A stretch of DNA of 64,000 nt from Chinchilla lanigera (GCF_000276665.1 NW_004955472.1:11515531-11579530); one strand, 5' to 3'. Counted from the stretch's first letter, positions 23,878 to 36,930 are shown. Numbers and translations: made by a program. The notes: a model not told the origin generated them from the sequence alone.

Positions 23878-24286
23878 TTGTGAAATAAATCAGACTTGTG
23901 TATAGACATCATATTGTCTTCTTGGTGTGAGAAACTGAAGGAGTTAGTGAAGACCAAAATGTGCAATAGATAGTGCAAAATTAGAAGAAATTATTTAAAA
24001 GGAAAGAGGAAGTAGGGTGGGTGAAGGGAGAAAGGAAGGAAGGGAATGGAAAAAGAATACAAGTTTTTTATACTACCAGTTTCTCTTAGTTTATTGAAAA
24101 GAAAAGTTTTTTCTAATTTCATTTGGAAAATTTTTTATGCCTATAGGTTTTAGTCTGACTAACTACTTTGAAGATAACAATTTACAATGTATTAACTACT
24201 GTTATTCTCCTATTATTTTGTTATGAAATTTTCTTTTTTTCTTCATAAACTGAATAAAGAAAGTACAATTGCAAAAAAAAGATGTA
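23878..24286 (+). mobile_element. 5'-truncated L1 3' end inserted into older L1
   Basis: AAATAAATCAGACTTGTG opens a segment that parallels the 3' end of the 26-33 kb L1 (32886-33190): the GTGTGAGAAACTGAAGGAG stretch, a G-rich polypurine tract at 24000-24050, TTTTTTATGCCTATAG, and a short A tail at about 24274-24286. On both sides the host L1 resumes at AGTGGAAATT and AGTGAAATTG, a likely target duplication. It contains only the last ORF2 codons and 3'UTR. Confidence 0.85.
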
Positions 24287-26171
24287 GTGAAATTGAAACA
24301 GCAGTAATAATAATATAGTAAGAAGAAAATACTAACCAACTTAGAAAAGCCTAGGACTCAATTGATTAATTGCCAATTTCTACAAGAATTTTGTGCTACA
24401 TCTAATACCAATGCTTTTCAAACTTTTTCATGAAATTGAAAGGGAAGGAGTACTATCAAAATCATTCCTTGAAGCAAAAGTAACCATTATTTCAAAACCA
24501 GGAAACTACCCAACCAGAAAAGAGAAGTACAGGCCAATGTTTTTAATGAACAATGCAAAAACCCACAGCAAGATACTAGCATACAGCATGCACAAAATCA
24601 TTAAAAAGATAACATATTACGACCAAGTTGTCTTTGTCCTAGTGATGTAAGGATGGTTCAACATAAGGAAATCAATGAATATAATTCATCTCATAAACAA
24701 AATCAAGAACAAAAACTAGATTATCATTTGAATAGACACATAAAAGGCCCTTGACATAATCCAAAATTCACTTATGATGTAAAAATCCCAGAAGAAAATA
24801 GGTTTAGAAGGACCTTAGCTCAATCTGAAAAAACTATTTATCACAAATTTACCACAATCATAATATTAAATGAGGGAAAACCTGAAAGATTTTCCTTTAA
24901 AATCAGGAAGAAGACAAAGATATCCACTATCACCACTGCTGATCAATGAAACACTCAAAATGTTATTTGGAAATATCAAGAACATAAAACTGATATATAG
25001 GAAACAAAGAAGTCATTATTTTTATTCACAAATAACATCATATTCTATAAAGGATACCCTAAAATTTCCACCAAAAGACTCCTGAAATTAATAACTAAAT
25101 TTCATACTGTAGCAGGATACAAAATCAACACATATTGGTCTTGTACACAAATAGTAAGCCATTCAGAATGAAAATAGGAAAATAATACCATTTACAATAT
25201 CATCAATAAAAATTAAATCTCAAGACTTAACCAGAAAATGAAAGACTTGTACAGCAATACTTATAGTACCCTGAAAAAAGAGATTGAAGAACACATGAGA
25301 AAATGGAAAGATACCCTATTTCTTGACAGTAGAACCAATATAGTCAAAATAGACTTACTTACAAAATAGTTATACAGATTTAACACAATCCCAGGAAAAA
25401 ATAGTAATAGCATTCCACACAAGAGTACAGAAAACAATTCTAAAATTTATATGGCTCCGTAAGAGACATATAAGAGCATAAGCAATTCTGAGCAACATGG
25501 GTAAAGCAGGAAGAATAGCAATGCCAGTATTCAAGTTATATTACAAAGCTATGATGATAAAACAGAATGGTATTGGCAAAAAAATAGACTTAAGGATCAA
25601 TGGGAAGAATAAAGTTTGCAGAAACAACCACAGGCACACAATCATCTAATCACTGAAAAAGAGGGCAAAAACATACCTGGAGGAAAGACAGCCTCTAACA
25701 AATGGTGCTGGGAAAACTGGCTATCAATATACCAAAGAATGAATTTAGGCCCATATTTCTCAATGACCACTAACCTAAAATAAAAATGGATCTAAATGTT
25801 AAAACAGAAACTCCTAAGCTTATGGAAGATAAAATGGGTAAAACAGAGGTGCTAGCATGGACTTTCTGAATAGAACCTCAGTCGCACAAGAAATAAATTA
25901 AGAGTTATAACATGGGATGCTATCATATTAAAATGCTTCTGCACAGTGAAGGAAACTACTAAAGCAATTTTTTGCCAGCTGTTCCTTGGACAGAAGACTA
26001 ATATCTATTCTAGACTATATAAAGGGCTAAAAAATTACAAGATTCCCCACAAATAAAAGACTGAATCAATAACTGGACAACTGAAATGAATAGACACTTC
26101 TCAGAAAATAATTACAAATGACCAATAAATACATGAAAAATACCCATTAGGAAATTCAAATTAAAACAACA
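24287..26171 (+). mobile_element. Old rodent-type L1, segment 2 (ORF2 body)
   Basis: Continues the ORF2 interrupted at 23877. Recognisable landmarks are FSLKSGRRQRYPLSPLLIN (about 24889-24945), where the usual motif is [15 protein letters not shown]. The catalytic box position at about 25018-25040 reads LFLFTNNII, so both aspartates of FADD are gone. Similarity continues to AATTAAAACAACATTGAG at 26158-26175. The downstream continuation is found only at 33206, after the inserted 7-kb L1. Confidence 0.85.
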
Positions 26172-28430
26172 TTGAGAGACAGGAGACAACACTGGCTGAA
26201 TAGAGGAGGAGCTTCCTTCAGAGCCACTCAGGGAAATTCAACTAAAACACAAGTAATTGGAAGAAAGGGGAGGGACACACACCCTGAAACTAAAGTCAAT
26301 GTGACAGACAAATTCCAAGTAAAATATAAAGGACTTAATAAAATGGACAGTTAGTCCATCTGGCTCCCAGTGGGTCACTGGATCAGGATGATTGCCTGCC
26401 ATACTTGGAATCCTAAAAAAAAGGATATATTAAAATAATTTGGCTAAACCATGACATAAAAGATAGACTTTGGATGTAAGGTTCCCTGCATCTTCTGCCT
26501 TTCTCCAAACAGAAGATACTACAGTCAAGCAGTAAATTCTGTGGACATGAACTGCTCCTTCCCTAACAATAGGCCAGTTTTCCTTTTGTTTCTTTTTCTT
26601 TTCTTCCCATTCCTTTTGTGCACCAAAGTGCTAACTGGAACTGCAAGGGACAAGATGAAAAACTATGGGGGTGTGTAGTAAATGGAACAGCTAAATCCAC
26701 CACCATGACCTGTGGTTAGAGAGGTATGTGGAATTAAACAGACCTGTACCTGGGGACTGTGCAGCCATGGGCTGTCCCCATGTTGCCACTGGGTGGGAGC
26801 ACGAAGGTACCTTGCAGCACAAGGAAATTACAGACTATAGCAGAAGTGGGTGAGGTGGCAGCAGAATTTGTAAAGCAAAGTTGGAAGTTAGCACCTCACC
26901 TTAGGAGAACAGTAAGAACTGGAACTGAGCAGCATTGGACTCTAACCTCAGGAGAAGACCAGACCATATCAAAGAATCCCACAACACCCTGCAACAAATG
27001 ACCTAAGAGCACAGATACTTACTGGTGGAAGAGAAACACAGAAGGCTGGGCAAGGACCAGGAGGAGCCAAAGGTGCACAGTATTGGAAACAGCCCTCTAT
27101 CTCTGTCTGAAAACAGCATAGCAACTAGGAGACAGACACCACCAAGAGAAACAAGGTAAGGAGTGGGAGGCCACTAAAGGGTATAGAGAAAATACTGGCT
27201 GAATATTCTGGCCCCATGCCCCAACAAGTACATGTCAAGATCAGCCTCAAATCCAGGATAAACTCTATTGCAGGCTTGGAAGTGTTATCCAGTAGTTTTG
27301 GACCTTAGTAGACACCAGAGGAATTTTGATGTATTTTGTTTTTCTTCTTTTTCTGCTAATATGTTTCTCTTTCATTTTCCTTTAAAAAATTTTGCATTTT
27401 CCCTATATTTTTGTTCTAATCTATTTATCTTTCCCACATTTCTTCAATTTACTTCTAGACTTAATCATATTATCACATGTGTGAATAGTCTCTAATTTCT
27501 CTGGTCAACTAAAAAATCTCTTGCTTATTTCTTCATTCTTTCTCTTTGGTCCTCTTCTCCATTTTCCCAAAGTGTGCATGATCATCATCTCCCAACATGG
27601 CTTCTACTTTATTTCTTTTCAGTTATCTCTGTTCTATCTACTATTATTCTTAAATTTCCCCACTGCAGGTTAAAGCCATTCTACCAAGAGGAAATGCTTT
27701 GCATTCAAGCTTCCAATTTATAATCAATTTGGTTATATAACTGTAGACTTTGTTCCCATGGTTAAAGGTACAAAATTAATAGTTAACACAGTTTGTCAGT
27801 TTTTAAACTGTGCTTGATGCTATGATAAGTGCTAATTATACAACTTTAGCTAGAATGACAAATCTGTTTTAATCAGTTGTTCTCACTTCTGTAAACAGTA
27901 CTGGAAAGTTCTGGGGTAATGATCTTAACACACTCTGATAGCAAAGGACTGGGGACTGAGCCAAACAGATACCAACATCTCACTCTTAATTAATTGGAAA
28001 GGTAGGATTTTGGGACAGACTCAAACCAAGAACCTCCTACACACAGAAGACATCCCTGTACAAACCTTGCCTAGAAAGGACTTGAACTTAATGATAAAGC
28101 TACCTACTACAAAAACTTACAAGGATCAATACAGAAACAAAATAAAAATTTTGAAGTAAGAAATGACAAAATGCAGAAGCAAAATGAAACCTCTGACCTC
28201 CTGCACACAAAGAACAAAATGCAGAAGTCAAAGAAATAGAGGAAAATGGAAGACACACACCTGATATTGCTGAAATAATAACAAGTAAAGTAAAGAAATA
28301 AATCCATGGGTCTATAGAGGAAATCAGATTAGAAATTCTTACTCAGGTATAAAAGGAAATGCCAACGTTCATAAAAGATTCCTCAGCCACTCTAGAGTAG
28401 AGATAGATTTAAAAATACATGATAATAGGA
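26172..28430 (+). promoter_or_regulatory. L1 5'UTR (internal Pol II promoter region), inferred
   Basis: This lies directly upstream of ORF1 of the nested L1, where L1s carry their internal promoter. It has a GC-richer part (26200-27300), a T-rich part (27330-27660) and a mixed part before the A-rich ORF1 start. The assignment rests on position and on the parallel layout in the older L1, not on a known promoter motif. An 80-codon frame at 26759-27001 lacks a recognisable domain. Confidence 0.6.
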
Positions 28431-28439
28431 AAAGGATGG

Positions 28440-29290
28440 AAATCATAAATGACCAGCATAGGAAAGAAATATAATGCAAAAAACAGATTCAAACAGATAT
28501 CCAGGAAATTAAAAACACCACTGAAACCTGGCAAAACTGCTTAAACAAAACTGAAGACAGATTTTAAGAACTTGAAGACAGGATCACAGCTAATGAATTC
28601 AGAAAAGAAAGATCTCCAGAAAATAACAAGAGATCAAGAAATAATGATTCACCCACTGCAAGACAACGCAAAGAAAAATAATATAAGACTAATTGATGTC
28701 AATGAAAAAGCAGGAGCCCACATGAAGACATAAAATTTATTCACAGAGGCAACAGAAGAAAATTTTCAAAACATGTGAAAAGAATCTGATATACAGTTAA
28801 GTGAGGCACATAGAACTCCAATTATCCATAACCAAAATAAATCTATACACAAGCATTTAATCAAGATCCCAGGAATTCAACACAAAAACAGAATATTAAA
28901 AGCTGTTAGAGAAAAGAAACAGATAACCTATAAAGGAAAGCCCATCAGAATCATGGCAGACTTCTCAGCACAAACCTTCAAGTCAAGAAAACTTGGAATA
29001 AAGTATTTCAAGTCCTGAAAGAAAACAATTTCCAACCCAGATTAATTCACATTGCAACACTATCTTTCAAAATTAATGGAGAAATAAGATACTTCCATGA
29101 CAAAGAACAACTAAAGAAATTCATGACCATAAAACCAAACCTACTGAAAGATATTCTAGATACAGAAAAAATGACTACAATTCCAAAAATAAATCAGAAA
29201 GAAACCACCAGGAAGGGAAAGCAGTTAAACAGAGGGGAAATGAAGGGAACCAAGAGCAGGAAAAAAAAAAACATGAAAAGTTAAGTCAAT
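28440..29290 (+). pseudogene. L1 ORF1 remnant, inactive
   Basis: ORF1p is the trimeric RNA-binding chaperone of the L1 particle. DNA-level similarity to ORF1 of the first L1 is clear at 28480-28640 (GATATCCAGGAAATTAAAA, CTGGCAAAACTGC). The C-terminal part at 28860-29130 has the conserved blocks AAAGGAAAGCCCATCAGAAT, GCAGACTTCTCAGCACAAAC and TTCCATGACAAAGAACAAC. Stops break every frame (for example TTTTAA at about 28562), so no intact protein is encoded. Confidence 0.75.
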
Positions 29291-29296
29291 ACATGT

Positions 29297-32200
29297 AAAT
29301 TATAACCATTAATGTAAATGGCCTCAATAAATGGTACAACAATCTGGTATATACATGAAACTCAGTTAACTCAATAAGAAACTCACAGACTGAAAGTAAA
29401 AGGATGAAAGACAATACTCCATGTAACAGGAACCCAGAAAAAGAGGAGGTAGCTATTTTGTTTGCAGACAATGTAATCTTTAAGAATAATCAAAAGAAAT
29501 AAAGAAGGTTACTACTTACTTGTGAGTGGAAAAATTCAAGGGGTAGAGATAATAATCACATATGTACCACATATAGGAGCACCCAATTATATAACACAAC
29601 TATTAATACACATTAAAAATCAAATCAGCAATGACACAGTTGTAATAGATCTCATTACCACATTGCCACAAAGAGAGAGATCAATTAGACAAAAACATCA
29701 GCAATCACAGAAGTGAACTAAACCTGTGACCAAATGGACTTAGTAGACCTTTACAGAGTGTTCTATCCAACAATATCAAAAAGTACATTCTTCTCAGCTG
29801 CACGTAGTATCTTCTATAAGATAGACCATATACTAACCCACAGAACGTGCTTAAGTAAAGGCAAAGGAATTGAAATTATCATATGCATATTATCTTACTA
29901 CAGTGTAGTGAAACTGGAAATTAACAGCATAAGAAACTACAGAAACTCCATAAACATGTGCAAATTAAATATCACCCTCCTGAACAACCAATGGGTCACA
30001 GATGAAATTAAGGAAGAAATTAATCAGTATCTACAATCAAACAAAAATACAAATACAACATACCAGAACCTGTGGGACACAAAGCAAACCTAAGAGAGAA
30101 ATTTATACTGCTGAATGTTCACATCAGAAGAACAGAATATGCACAAATAAACAACCTAATGTTATGCCTCAAGCTTCTAGAAAAAGAAGAGAAAATAAAG
30201 CCCAAAGTTCAAAGTTAGGAATTATAAGGATCACAGTAGAAAATGCAATGGAGACTAAGAAAACAACACAAAGATTCATAAACCCTTAGCCAATCTTATC
30301 AAGAAAAGAATAGAAAAAAACTCAAATTCATGAAAGGAAGAATGAAAAGGGCAAAATCACTAGATGCTATAGAGATTCACAAGATCATCAATATCTATTT
30401 CAAAAGTCTTTGATTGAATGGAAAACAGAAGAAATGGACAGATTCCTAAAAATATATCAATTACCATAGCTGAATAAAAATGATATAAAAATTCTGAATA
30501 ACACAGTATCAGTTAATAAGACTGAAAACATAATTAAACTTTACCAAAAAAAGCAAAACCCAGGTCCTGATGGATTCACTGCTGAATTTGAGAAGAAATT
30601 TATAAAAGATTGAATACCACTACTTCTGAAACTCTTTAATGAAATTGAAAGTGAAGCAATATATCATAACTCATTCCTGGAAGAAAATATTACCCCAATA
30701 TCAAAACCAGAGAAAGACTCAACCAGAAAAGAGAAGTACTGGCCAATCTCCGTAATGAACATTGCTGCAAAAATCCTCAATAATATGCTAGCAAACAGAA
30801 TGCAGCAAATCATCAGGAAGATGATACACCATGGTTTAACATATGTACATCAATAAATGTAACACACTATATCAGCAAATCCAAAGATGAAAATCATATG
30901 ATTATCTCTACTGACACAGAAAAGATTTTGGACGAATTCCAATACTCATTTGTGATGAAAATATAACAAATAAGTCAGAATAGATGGTCATTACCTCAAT
31001 CTCATAAAAGCCATATACGAAAAGCCATCAGTCCAATAATACTCAATGGACAAAAAGTAAAAGCTTTCACTCTAAAATTAGGAACAAGAAAAGGATGTCC
31101 ACTATCACCACTCCTATTCAGAATAGCTCTGGAAAAACTAGCCAGATCAGTTAGACAATAAACAGAAATATAATGTATAAGGATAGAAAAGGAAAATTGA
31201 AATTATTATTATTATTATTATTTGAAGGTGATATATTCTCCATAGAAGACACCAAAAACTCTGCAAAATCTTCCAGGCTTAATAATCAAATTCAGAGGTA
31301 TAGCTGGATATGAAGTCAAGACTCAAAAATCATTAGCATTCCTATACACAGTCAACAAACTCACTGTGAGAGATATTAGGGAAACCTCCCCCTTCAGAAT
31401 AGCATCCAAAAAATAAAATACTTACGAATAAATCTAACAAAGCCAGTAAACGATCTGCATATTGAAAATTCCAGCACTCTACAAAAGGAGATTGAAGAAC
31501 ATATCAGAAAATGGAAGGCTATACCTTGCTCATGTGTAGGAAGAACATAGTGAAAACGGCCATATTCCCAAAATTGTCATATGAGTTGAATGTAACCCTG
31601 ATGAAAATAACATTAGCATACCTCATAGAACTAGAGCAAACATTCCTAAAATTCATCTGGAACTAGAAGAGATCTTGAATAGCAAAGGCAATCCTGGGCA
31701 ATAAAGGCAAGGAAAGAACCATCACAATCCCTGACTTGAAATGATACTACAAAACTACTGAGGTACTGGCAGAAAAACCCCACCAGACCTGAGAATCAAT
31801 GGAATAGATCAGATGCACACACAACTGAAACTCTCTTGGCCAGCTTTTCTTTGACAAAAGAACCAAATATGTGCCCTGAAAGCAGGATAGCCTCGTTAAT
31901 AAATGGTGCTGGATTAACTGGCTCTATACATGCCAAAGACTAATTCTAGATCCATGTCTTTCACCATGCACTAAACTAATATTGGTCTACCACCATGCAC
32001 TAAAGTAAAGTGAATCAAAGATCTAAATATTAAAATAGAAACACTAGCTCTACTAGCAGAGAAATTAGGTAAAATCTTGAAGACATAGGTGTAGGCAGAG
32101 GGTCCATAAACAAAACCCAGACCTATAGGAAATGCATCAAAGAATCAAAATCTTGGATCTCATCTTATTAAAAGTCTTTTGCATAGCAAGAGAAATCATC

Positions 32201-32900
32201 AGCAAAGTGAAAAGGCAACCAACAGAGTGGGCAAAAAATTTAGCCAATTTTCTCTCAAATAAAGAATTTCTATCTAAAACATATAAAGAATTGAAAAACA
32301 TCAGAACCCCAACTTCAAAGACTCAATACACATGTCTCAGATGATGAAATACAAGTGACAAATACAAGTGTGTATTTGTTCAACATCACTGGTCATTTGA
32401 GAGATACAAATTAAAATAACACTGAGATTCCATATCACCACTGAAAGAATGGCTATTTTGAAGAAATCAACACTAACAATAACAATAACAATAACAAATG
32501 CTGGTGGGGTTGTGGGGAAAAAGAAATACTTCTCTACTATTGGTGAGAGTGCGGACTAGTACAACCACTGTGGAAATCAGTGTGGAGATTCCTCAAATAT
32601 CTAGGATTAGAGGTCCCATTTGACCTAGCTATTACCCTTCTGAGTATCTTCCCAGTAGATTTGAAAATATCATACCACACTGATATATGTGTAACCATGT
32701 TTATAGCAGCACAATTTGTAATAGCTAAATCTTGGAAAAAAAAATTCAAATGGCATTCAACCAAGGAATGGATAAAAATGTTGTGATACTTTTATACAAT
32801 AGAGTATTATTAGTCAGCCATAAAGTCAGATAAACTTGAGACTTATAGGTAAATCTATGCAATTTGAGACCACACTCTTAAATGAAATAAGTCAGACTCA
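29297..32900 (+). pseudogene. L1 ORF2 remnant (endonuclease/reverse transcriptase), inactive
   Basis: The start region encodes ITINVNGLN, the usual beginning of L1 ORF2. The endonuclease C-terminal part is open at 29734-30093 with MDLVDLYRVFYPT and KIDHILTH, but the site normally SDH reads SYY, removing catalytic D and H. The RT fingers/palm region survives at about 31060-31125 ([15 protein letters not shown]). The catalytic FADD position (about 31220-31240) reads FEGDI beside an ATT microsatellite. C-terminal pieces at 32580-32786 (FDLAITLLSIFPVDLK) are typical. Many stops separate these parts. Confidence 0.85.
31202..31222. repeat. (ATT)n short microsatellite in L1 RT region
   Basis: Seven ATT units directly before the place that should encode the FADD catalytic box of the nested L1. 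Confidence 0.9.
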
Positions 32901-33002
32901 TATGTGTAAACATCATATTATCTTCCTCGTGTGAGAAACCGAAGAGTAAATAAGGTCTACAACGTACAATAGATATTGTGAAATCAGAAGAAATTTTTCA
33001 AA

Positions 33003-33040
33003 AGGTAGGATGGGGAAAGGGGAAAGGGAAAAGTGCAAGT
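33003..33040 (+). repeat. G-rich polypurine tract of L1 3'UTR
   Basis: GGATGGGGAAAGGGGAAAGG provides several G runs on the plus strand, as is usual in L1 3'UTRs. The copy at 24001-24050 has the same feature. Confidence 0.7.
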
Positions 33041-33205
33041 CAGTTATACTACTAGTGTCCCTTAGTTCATTAAACAGGAAGGTTTGTGCTAATATCGAGT
33101 GGAGAAATTTTTATGCCCATATTGTGTAACCTGAGCAACTACTTTAAAGATAGCAACATGTAATCTAAACAACACTGCTATTCAATCTTATTCCAGAAAG
33201 CGTGG

Positions 33206-33860
33206 TTATCATCTAGAAATCAAATACTAAGAAATGGCGGTGAGGCTGCAGGAAAAATTATCTTCTACCTTATTGATGGGAATGTAAATAGTAAAATCTT
33301 TAAGGAAATCAGTATGGAGATTCCTCAAGCAACTACAACTAGAAATTCCTTTTGATCGAGCCATTCCACTTCTAGTTATCTTCCCAAAAGAGTTAAAAAC
33401 ATTATATTGTAGTGATACATTCAGACCATATTTAGTACAGCACAACTCATGAAAGCTAAGTCTCAGAAATGGCCCATGTAAGTCCATTAGCAGATGAATG
33501 GATAAAGGAAATGTGATATTTTAGACAATTTAGTATGATTCTTCTGTAAAGAAGTATAAATTTGAATAGCTTTTACAAAAACTGATATACCCTGAAATAA
33601 ATCATACACAATATTACATTGTTTATTCTTACCTAAAAAAAAACCATGTCAATAAATTATAGAGCAAAATAAAACATAGTAGGAAGCACAGAGATACAAC
33701 TTTTACAGTAGGAAAAGGAATCAAAATAATGAAGGAGGGGGATAGAAGGGAAGGGCATTAAAAAAAGGAAATCAAATGTGTTATGTACATGTACCAACTG
33801 TTTAAAATGAAAGCAAGCATTATATGTTGCAAACCTGTGCTAATAAAATAATGAAAAGGA
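33206..33860 (+). mobile_element. Old rodent-type L1, segment 3 (end of ORF2 and 3'UTR)
   Basis: Picks up the older L1 where it stopped at 26171. The first L1 shows the expected continuation CACCCCAGAAAGAATGGC (3762-3779); here CCAGAAAGCGTGG is followed by ATCTAGAAATCAAATAC and the GGTGAGGCTGCAGG block. Then come the C-terminal coding stretch (33300-33500) and a 3'UTR with a G-rich patch (33733-33760). Between the two broken ends about 15-20 bases of the target are missing. Confidence 0.8.
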
Positions 33861-34890
33861 AAGATGAAAGTTTTCTATAATGTTCCTCATACATCTTTTA
33901 TTTCAAATTGAACAGTAAATGTGAAGATAAAATAGGATCAGATTTAATAAGAATGAGCTCACACCTGCATTAGTGTCCTGAAAATATTATTCAGTAATCC
34001 ATTGGATAAAATTCTTTATCTTTTAATTTTTACTGACCATAAGTGCTTGATTTTAACCTTAGGTTATGGATTGTTGTATCTGTTTATATGTTTTATATAC
34101 CTCTGATAAAAAATAAATGACTCTGTTCAGAATGGCAGAATTATCATACACATGACTTTTCTTACATTTCTTGAAAATTTTAGAGAAGATGAAGCTAGAA
34201 GAAAAATTTATAGGGAAAAAAAGAAAGAGGAGAAATTAAAAGAGAATAGCAGTAGGGAAGAAAGAAGGTAAGAAAGGAGGAAAAATAGAGATAGAAAATA
34301 TATACATAGATCTATGGCCAGAATTAGCAAATAAAATTTCAAATTCCAAATTATATTTAATTTTTATATAAAAAACAAATAATTTTTTTCATATGTGTGT
34401 CTCAGATATTTCATGGAGCAACCTTACTTAGATAAGAAGTGGAAAAAGAATAAAAATCCACTAAATTTGCTCATACCATGACCCTGCTGGCTATTGTTTT
34501 CTAGAAATAGGAAGTATTAAGGATTTCATTGCCATGGGGCAAAAGTGAATAAAAGTTTTACGTAACCTGAAAGGTCAAATTTATTTGACATACAGAGAGT
34601 AAAACAGGATTAAAATTAATAAGCCAAACATATCCCTATTATGACTAGCCTTCAAATGCAAAAGAAATGAAGAAACAACATATTAACAAACCCACAACAT
34701 AAATAGTGAGCTTATGATTTCTATAGAAATAAACCTAATTGAGTGTAACAGTAGAACACATTCTAAACTATTTTGAAAAAATTATGTTTCTTCAATACAT
34801 ACATGTGTAGATTCTATCAGAGAAGAAAAGTGTTACCAAAAAAATAAAACTAAAAGAAAAATAGATGAATAGATTCTAAATAGAACAGTT
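33860..34890. other. AT-rich low-copy sequence, no gene seen
   Basis: Purine-rich stretches occur around 34200-34300. No frame above 60 codons and no recognised repeat. Confidence 0.5.
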
Positions 34891-34894
34891 TATT

Positions 34895-35305
34895 TTTTTT
34901 TTAGCTTTATGATGGCACAATAGAGACTTACAAATTATGCCTATTCAAGCTATACAATGTTTTGAGACAGGTACACATTATGGAATGATTACCACATTAA
35001 ACTGATCAATACATCCACCACTGTACACAATAGCCTATTTGAGAGTGTATGCATGTGCATGTGCATGGAAAATACACTTCAGATTTTCTATCTTAGCAAA
35101 TTTCAAACAAACATTTCAATATTATTAACTACATTTACTATGTTGTGTTTTAGAGCTCTAGAATTTACTTATCCTGTAATTGCAAGTTTTTATCATTTGA
35201 TCAACATTTCTTCATTTCCCCACCCAGCAGCTCTTGCAATCACCCTATCCTCTAGGCTATATGAGTTTCCCATTTACAGATTTCACATATAAGTGAGACC
35301 ATACA

Positions 35306-35340
<35 letters not shown>

Positions 35341-35460
35341 TGTCTGGCTGGCTGGCTGGCTGGTTGGCTACTTTTGCTTAGTGTAATATTGTGTAAGTTT
35401 ATCTGTAGTGTCATAAATGGCATAATTTCCTTCATAAAAGAGTTTGCCACTATTAATATA
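34895..35460 (-). mobile_element. Old L1M 3' end, antisense
   Basis: The plus strand carries the antisense L1M 3'UTR and late ORF2 in order: TATGGAATGATTACCACATT, ATACATCCACCACTG, CTTAGCAAATTTCAAACAAA, CACATATAAGTGAGACCATA and, after a microsatellite, CATAAATGGCATAATTTCCT. The same family is seen at 59090 onward. Confidence 0.8.
35309..35368. repeat. (TG)n plus (GGCT)n compound microsatellite
   Basis: TG run at 35309-35339, then GGCT repeats at 35345-35368, expanded inside the antisense L1M. Confidence 0.97.
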
Positions 35461-35469
35461 ATAAATTAC

Positions 35470-36590
35470 ATAGTTTAAATGCATGTGTACTATGGTATGT
35501 AATTGTCTCAATAAAGTTGTTAATGAAATTGATTCTTTTGAAACATTTCAAAATTACATAGACATATATTGAGTTTATATGTAAATACACAGACATATTA
35601 TATAAGTGTATATATATGTATGTATAGATAGTCACAGAGAGAGACACAGGGAGAAAGAGCAAGCAAGAGAAAGAGGAGCACACATTAGTAATTAAAAGAA
35701 TTCTACAAATATGCCTGACCCACACTTATGGAGTTTTAAAATATTAAAGAGCATTTAGGAGCCACTTAGCAGGTCATTTATGATGTCAACTGACTTTTCA
35801 GAAACAATAATAAGAAAAGTAAACAATAATGACATAGTATAGTATTTTCAATATTATCAGAGAAAAATTGTCAAACTTGGTTTCTATATACATGTCTATT
35901 TTTCTGAAGAAAAGATATTGCATAGAATGTTCATATTATACTAAAATTTTGTTTCTTCTTTCCCTGGATGCACAGACTATTCTTCCCCCACTTGCTTGAA
36001 ATTGGGCAGAATCACGTCCAAGGGCTGGATAATGTAATACGAGTACACCTTACGTGTACTACTTCCTAGTTTATAATATGGTTGAATAACCCTTTACTTT
36101 TCCTAACACTGATATGCTTTCATGAACTGAAGAACTTGGACCTGTTGGTAGATAGCAGAGACATGGAATAAGAAGGTATAACTAAATTAGGGAATTGAAG
36201 TCTGGGAGATGAATACACAATTCTATTTAAGATTAATGAGAAATAAATTTATATATTCCCCATTGAAATTTAGAGTTCTGTTTGTTACAGAAGCAAAAAT
36301 AATAAAATCATTTTACAGTAACGAAAAGCTGAGCAGGTAGCCAAAAAGCCACATTAGGAAAATTCTAATGTACTTAATGGGAATACAAAATGTAGCTAAA
36401 AACATGAACATATATAAATATGGGGAAACATTTGTGCAATAATTGTACATTAAATAATACCTGCCAAAAATTATAAAGACTACAGTTAAATGGTGAGTGA
36501 AATTTCATATATATAAAAGTGAACATGAATATAATCTTTTGAAAATATGTATTACTCAAAAGCAGAATGCTAATAATATAATTTTACATT
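35470..36590. other. AT-rich low-copy sequence, no gene seen
   Basis: A TATATG/GAGA-rich stretch lies at about 35600-35675. Minus-strand frames (35453-35725, 36374-36559) are Y/I/F-rich translations of AT-rich DNA. Confidence 0.5.
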
Positions 36591-36596
36591 GTTACT

Positions 36597-36930
36597 GTCT
36601 TAGTTTTTGTGTTTCTGAGACAAAATGTCTAACACCCTAAGTTAAAGGTGGAAAGGTTGAGTTTAGTTCACAGTTTGTGGAGGTTTCAGATGGCTCCAAG
36701 TCAGGGCAGTGTGGTAGAGGACCAAGGCAGAGGAAGCAGCAGCAACAGCGAGCTTTCTGGACTTTAAATCCATCCACAGTCTAAGCCTACTTACTGAATG
36801 GAGCTATCCACACCCACGGTGAACCTTTCCAGTATCGACATCCACACACCCTACATCCAGCTACCTCTAAAAAGCCCACTTATGAGTGCATGAGGTTTGG
36901 GGAGACATCTACATACAAGTCATAACAGTT
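36597..36930 (-). mobile_element. LTR-like repeat, copy 1
   Basis: Begins GTCTTAGTTTTTGTG and contains GAGACAAAATGTCTAACACC, GGTTGAGTTTAGTTCACAG and TTTGTGGAGGTTTCAG. The same order occurs in copy 2 at 38537 (GTCTTAGTTACTTCTC, GAGACAAAATACCCAACGCC, TTTATTTAGCTTACAG, TTTGTGGAGGTTTCAG). On the minus strand copy 2 has AATAAACC, an LTR-like polyadenylation area. The family name is not determined; ERVL/MaLR-type is my best guess. Confidence 0.65.

Larger units (their letters stand above)
26172..33205 (+). mobile_element. Nearly full-length L1 (about 7 kb) nested in older L1
   Basis: The insert divides the older L1 in its late ORF2. It has a 5'UTR-like region (26172-28430), ORF1 remnant (28440-29290), ORF2 remnant (29297-32900) and 3'UTR (to 33205). 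No A tail is visible at the 3' border: the sequence passes from the 3'UTR (GCTATTCAATCTTATT) straight into the older L1 (CAGAAAGCGTGG). Compared with the copy at 23878-24286, about 90 bases of 3'UTR and the tail are missing. A deletion after insertion is likely. Numerous stops and frameshifts show it is inactive. Confidence 0.85.

Noticed and set aside
35309..35368. Possible CRISPR-like or satellite array
   Set aside because: Simple dinucleotide and tetranucleotide microsatellite; no spacers.
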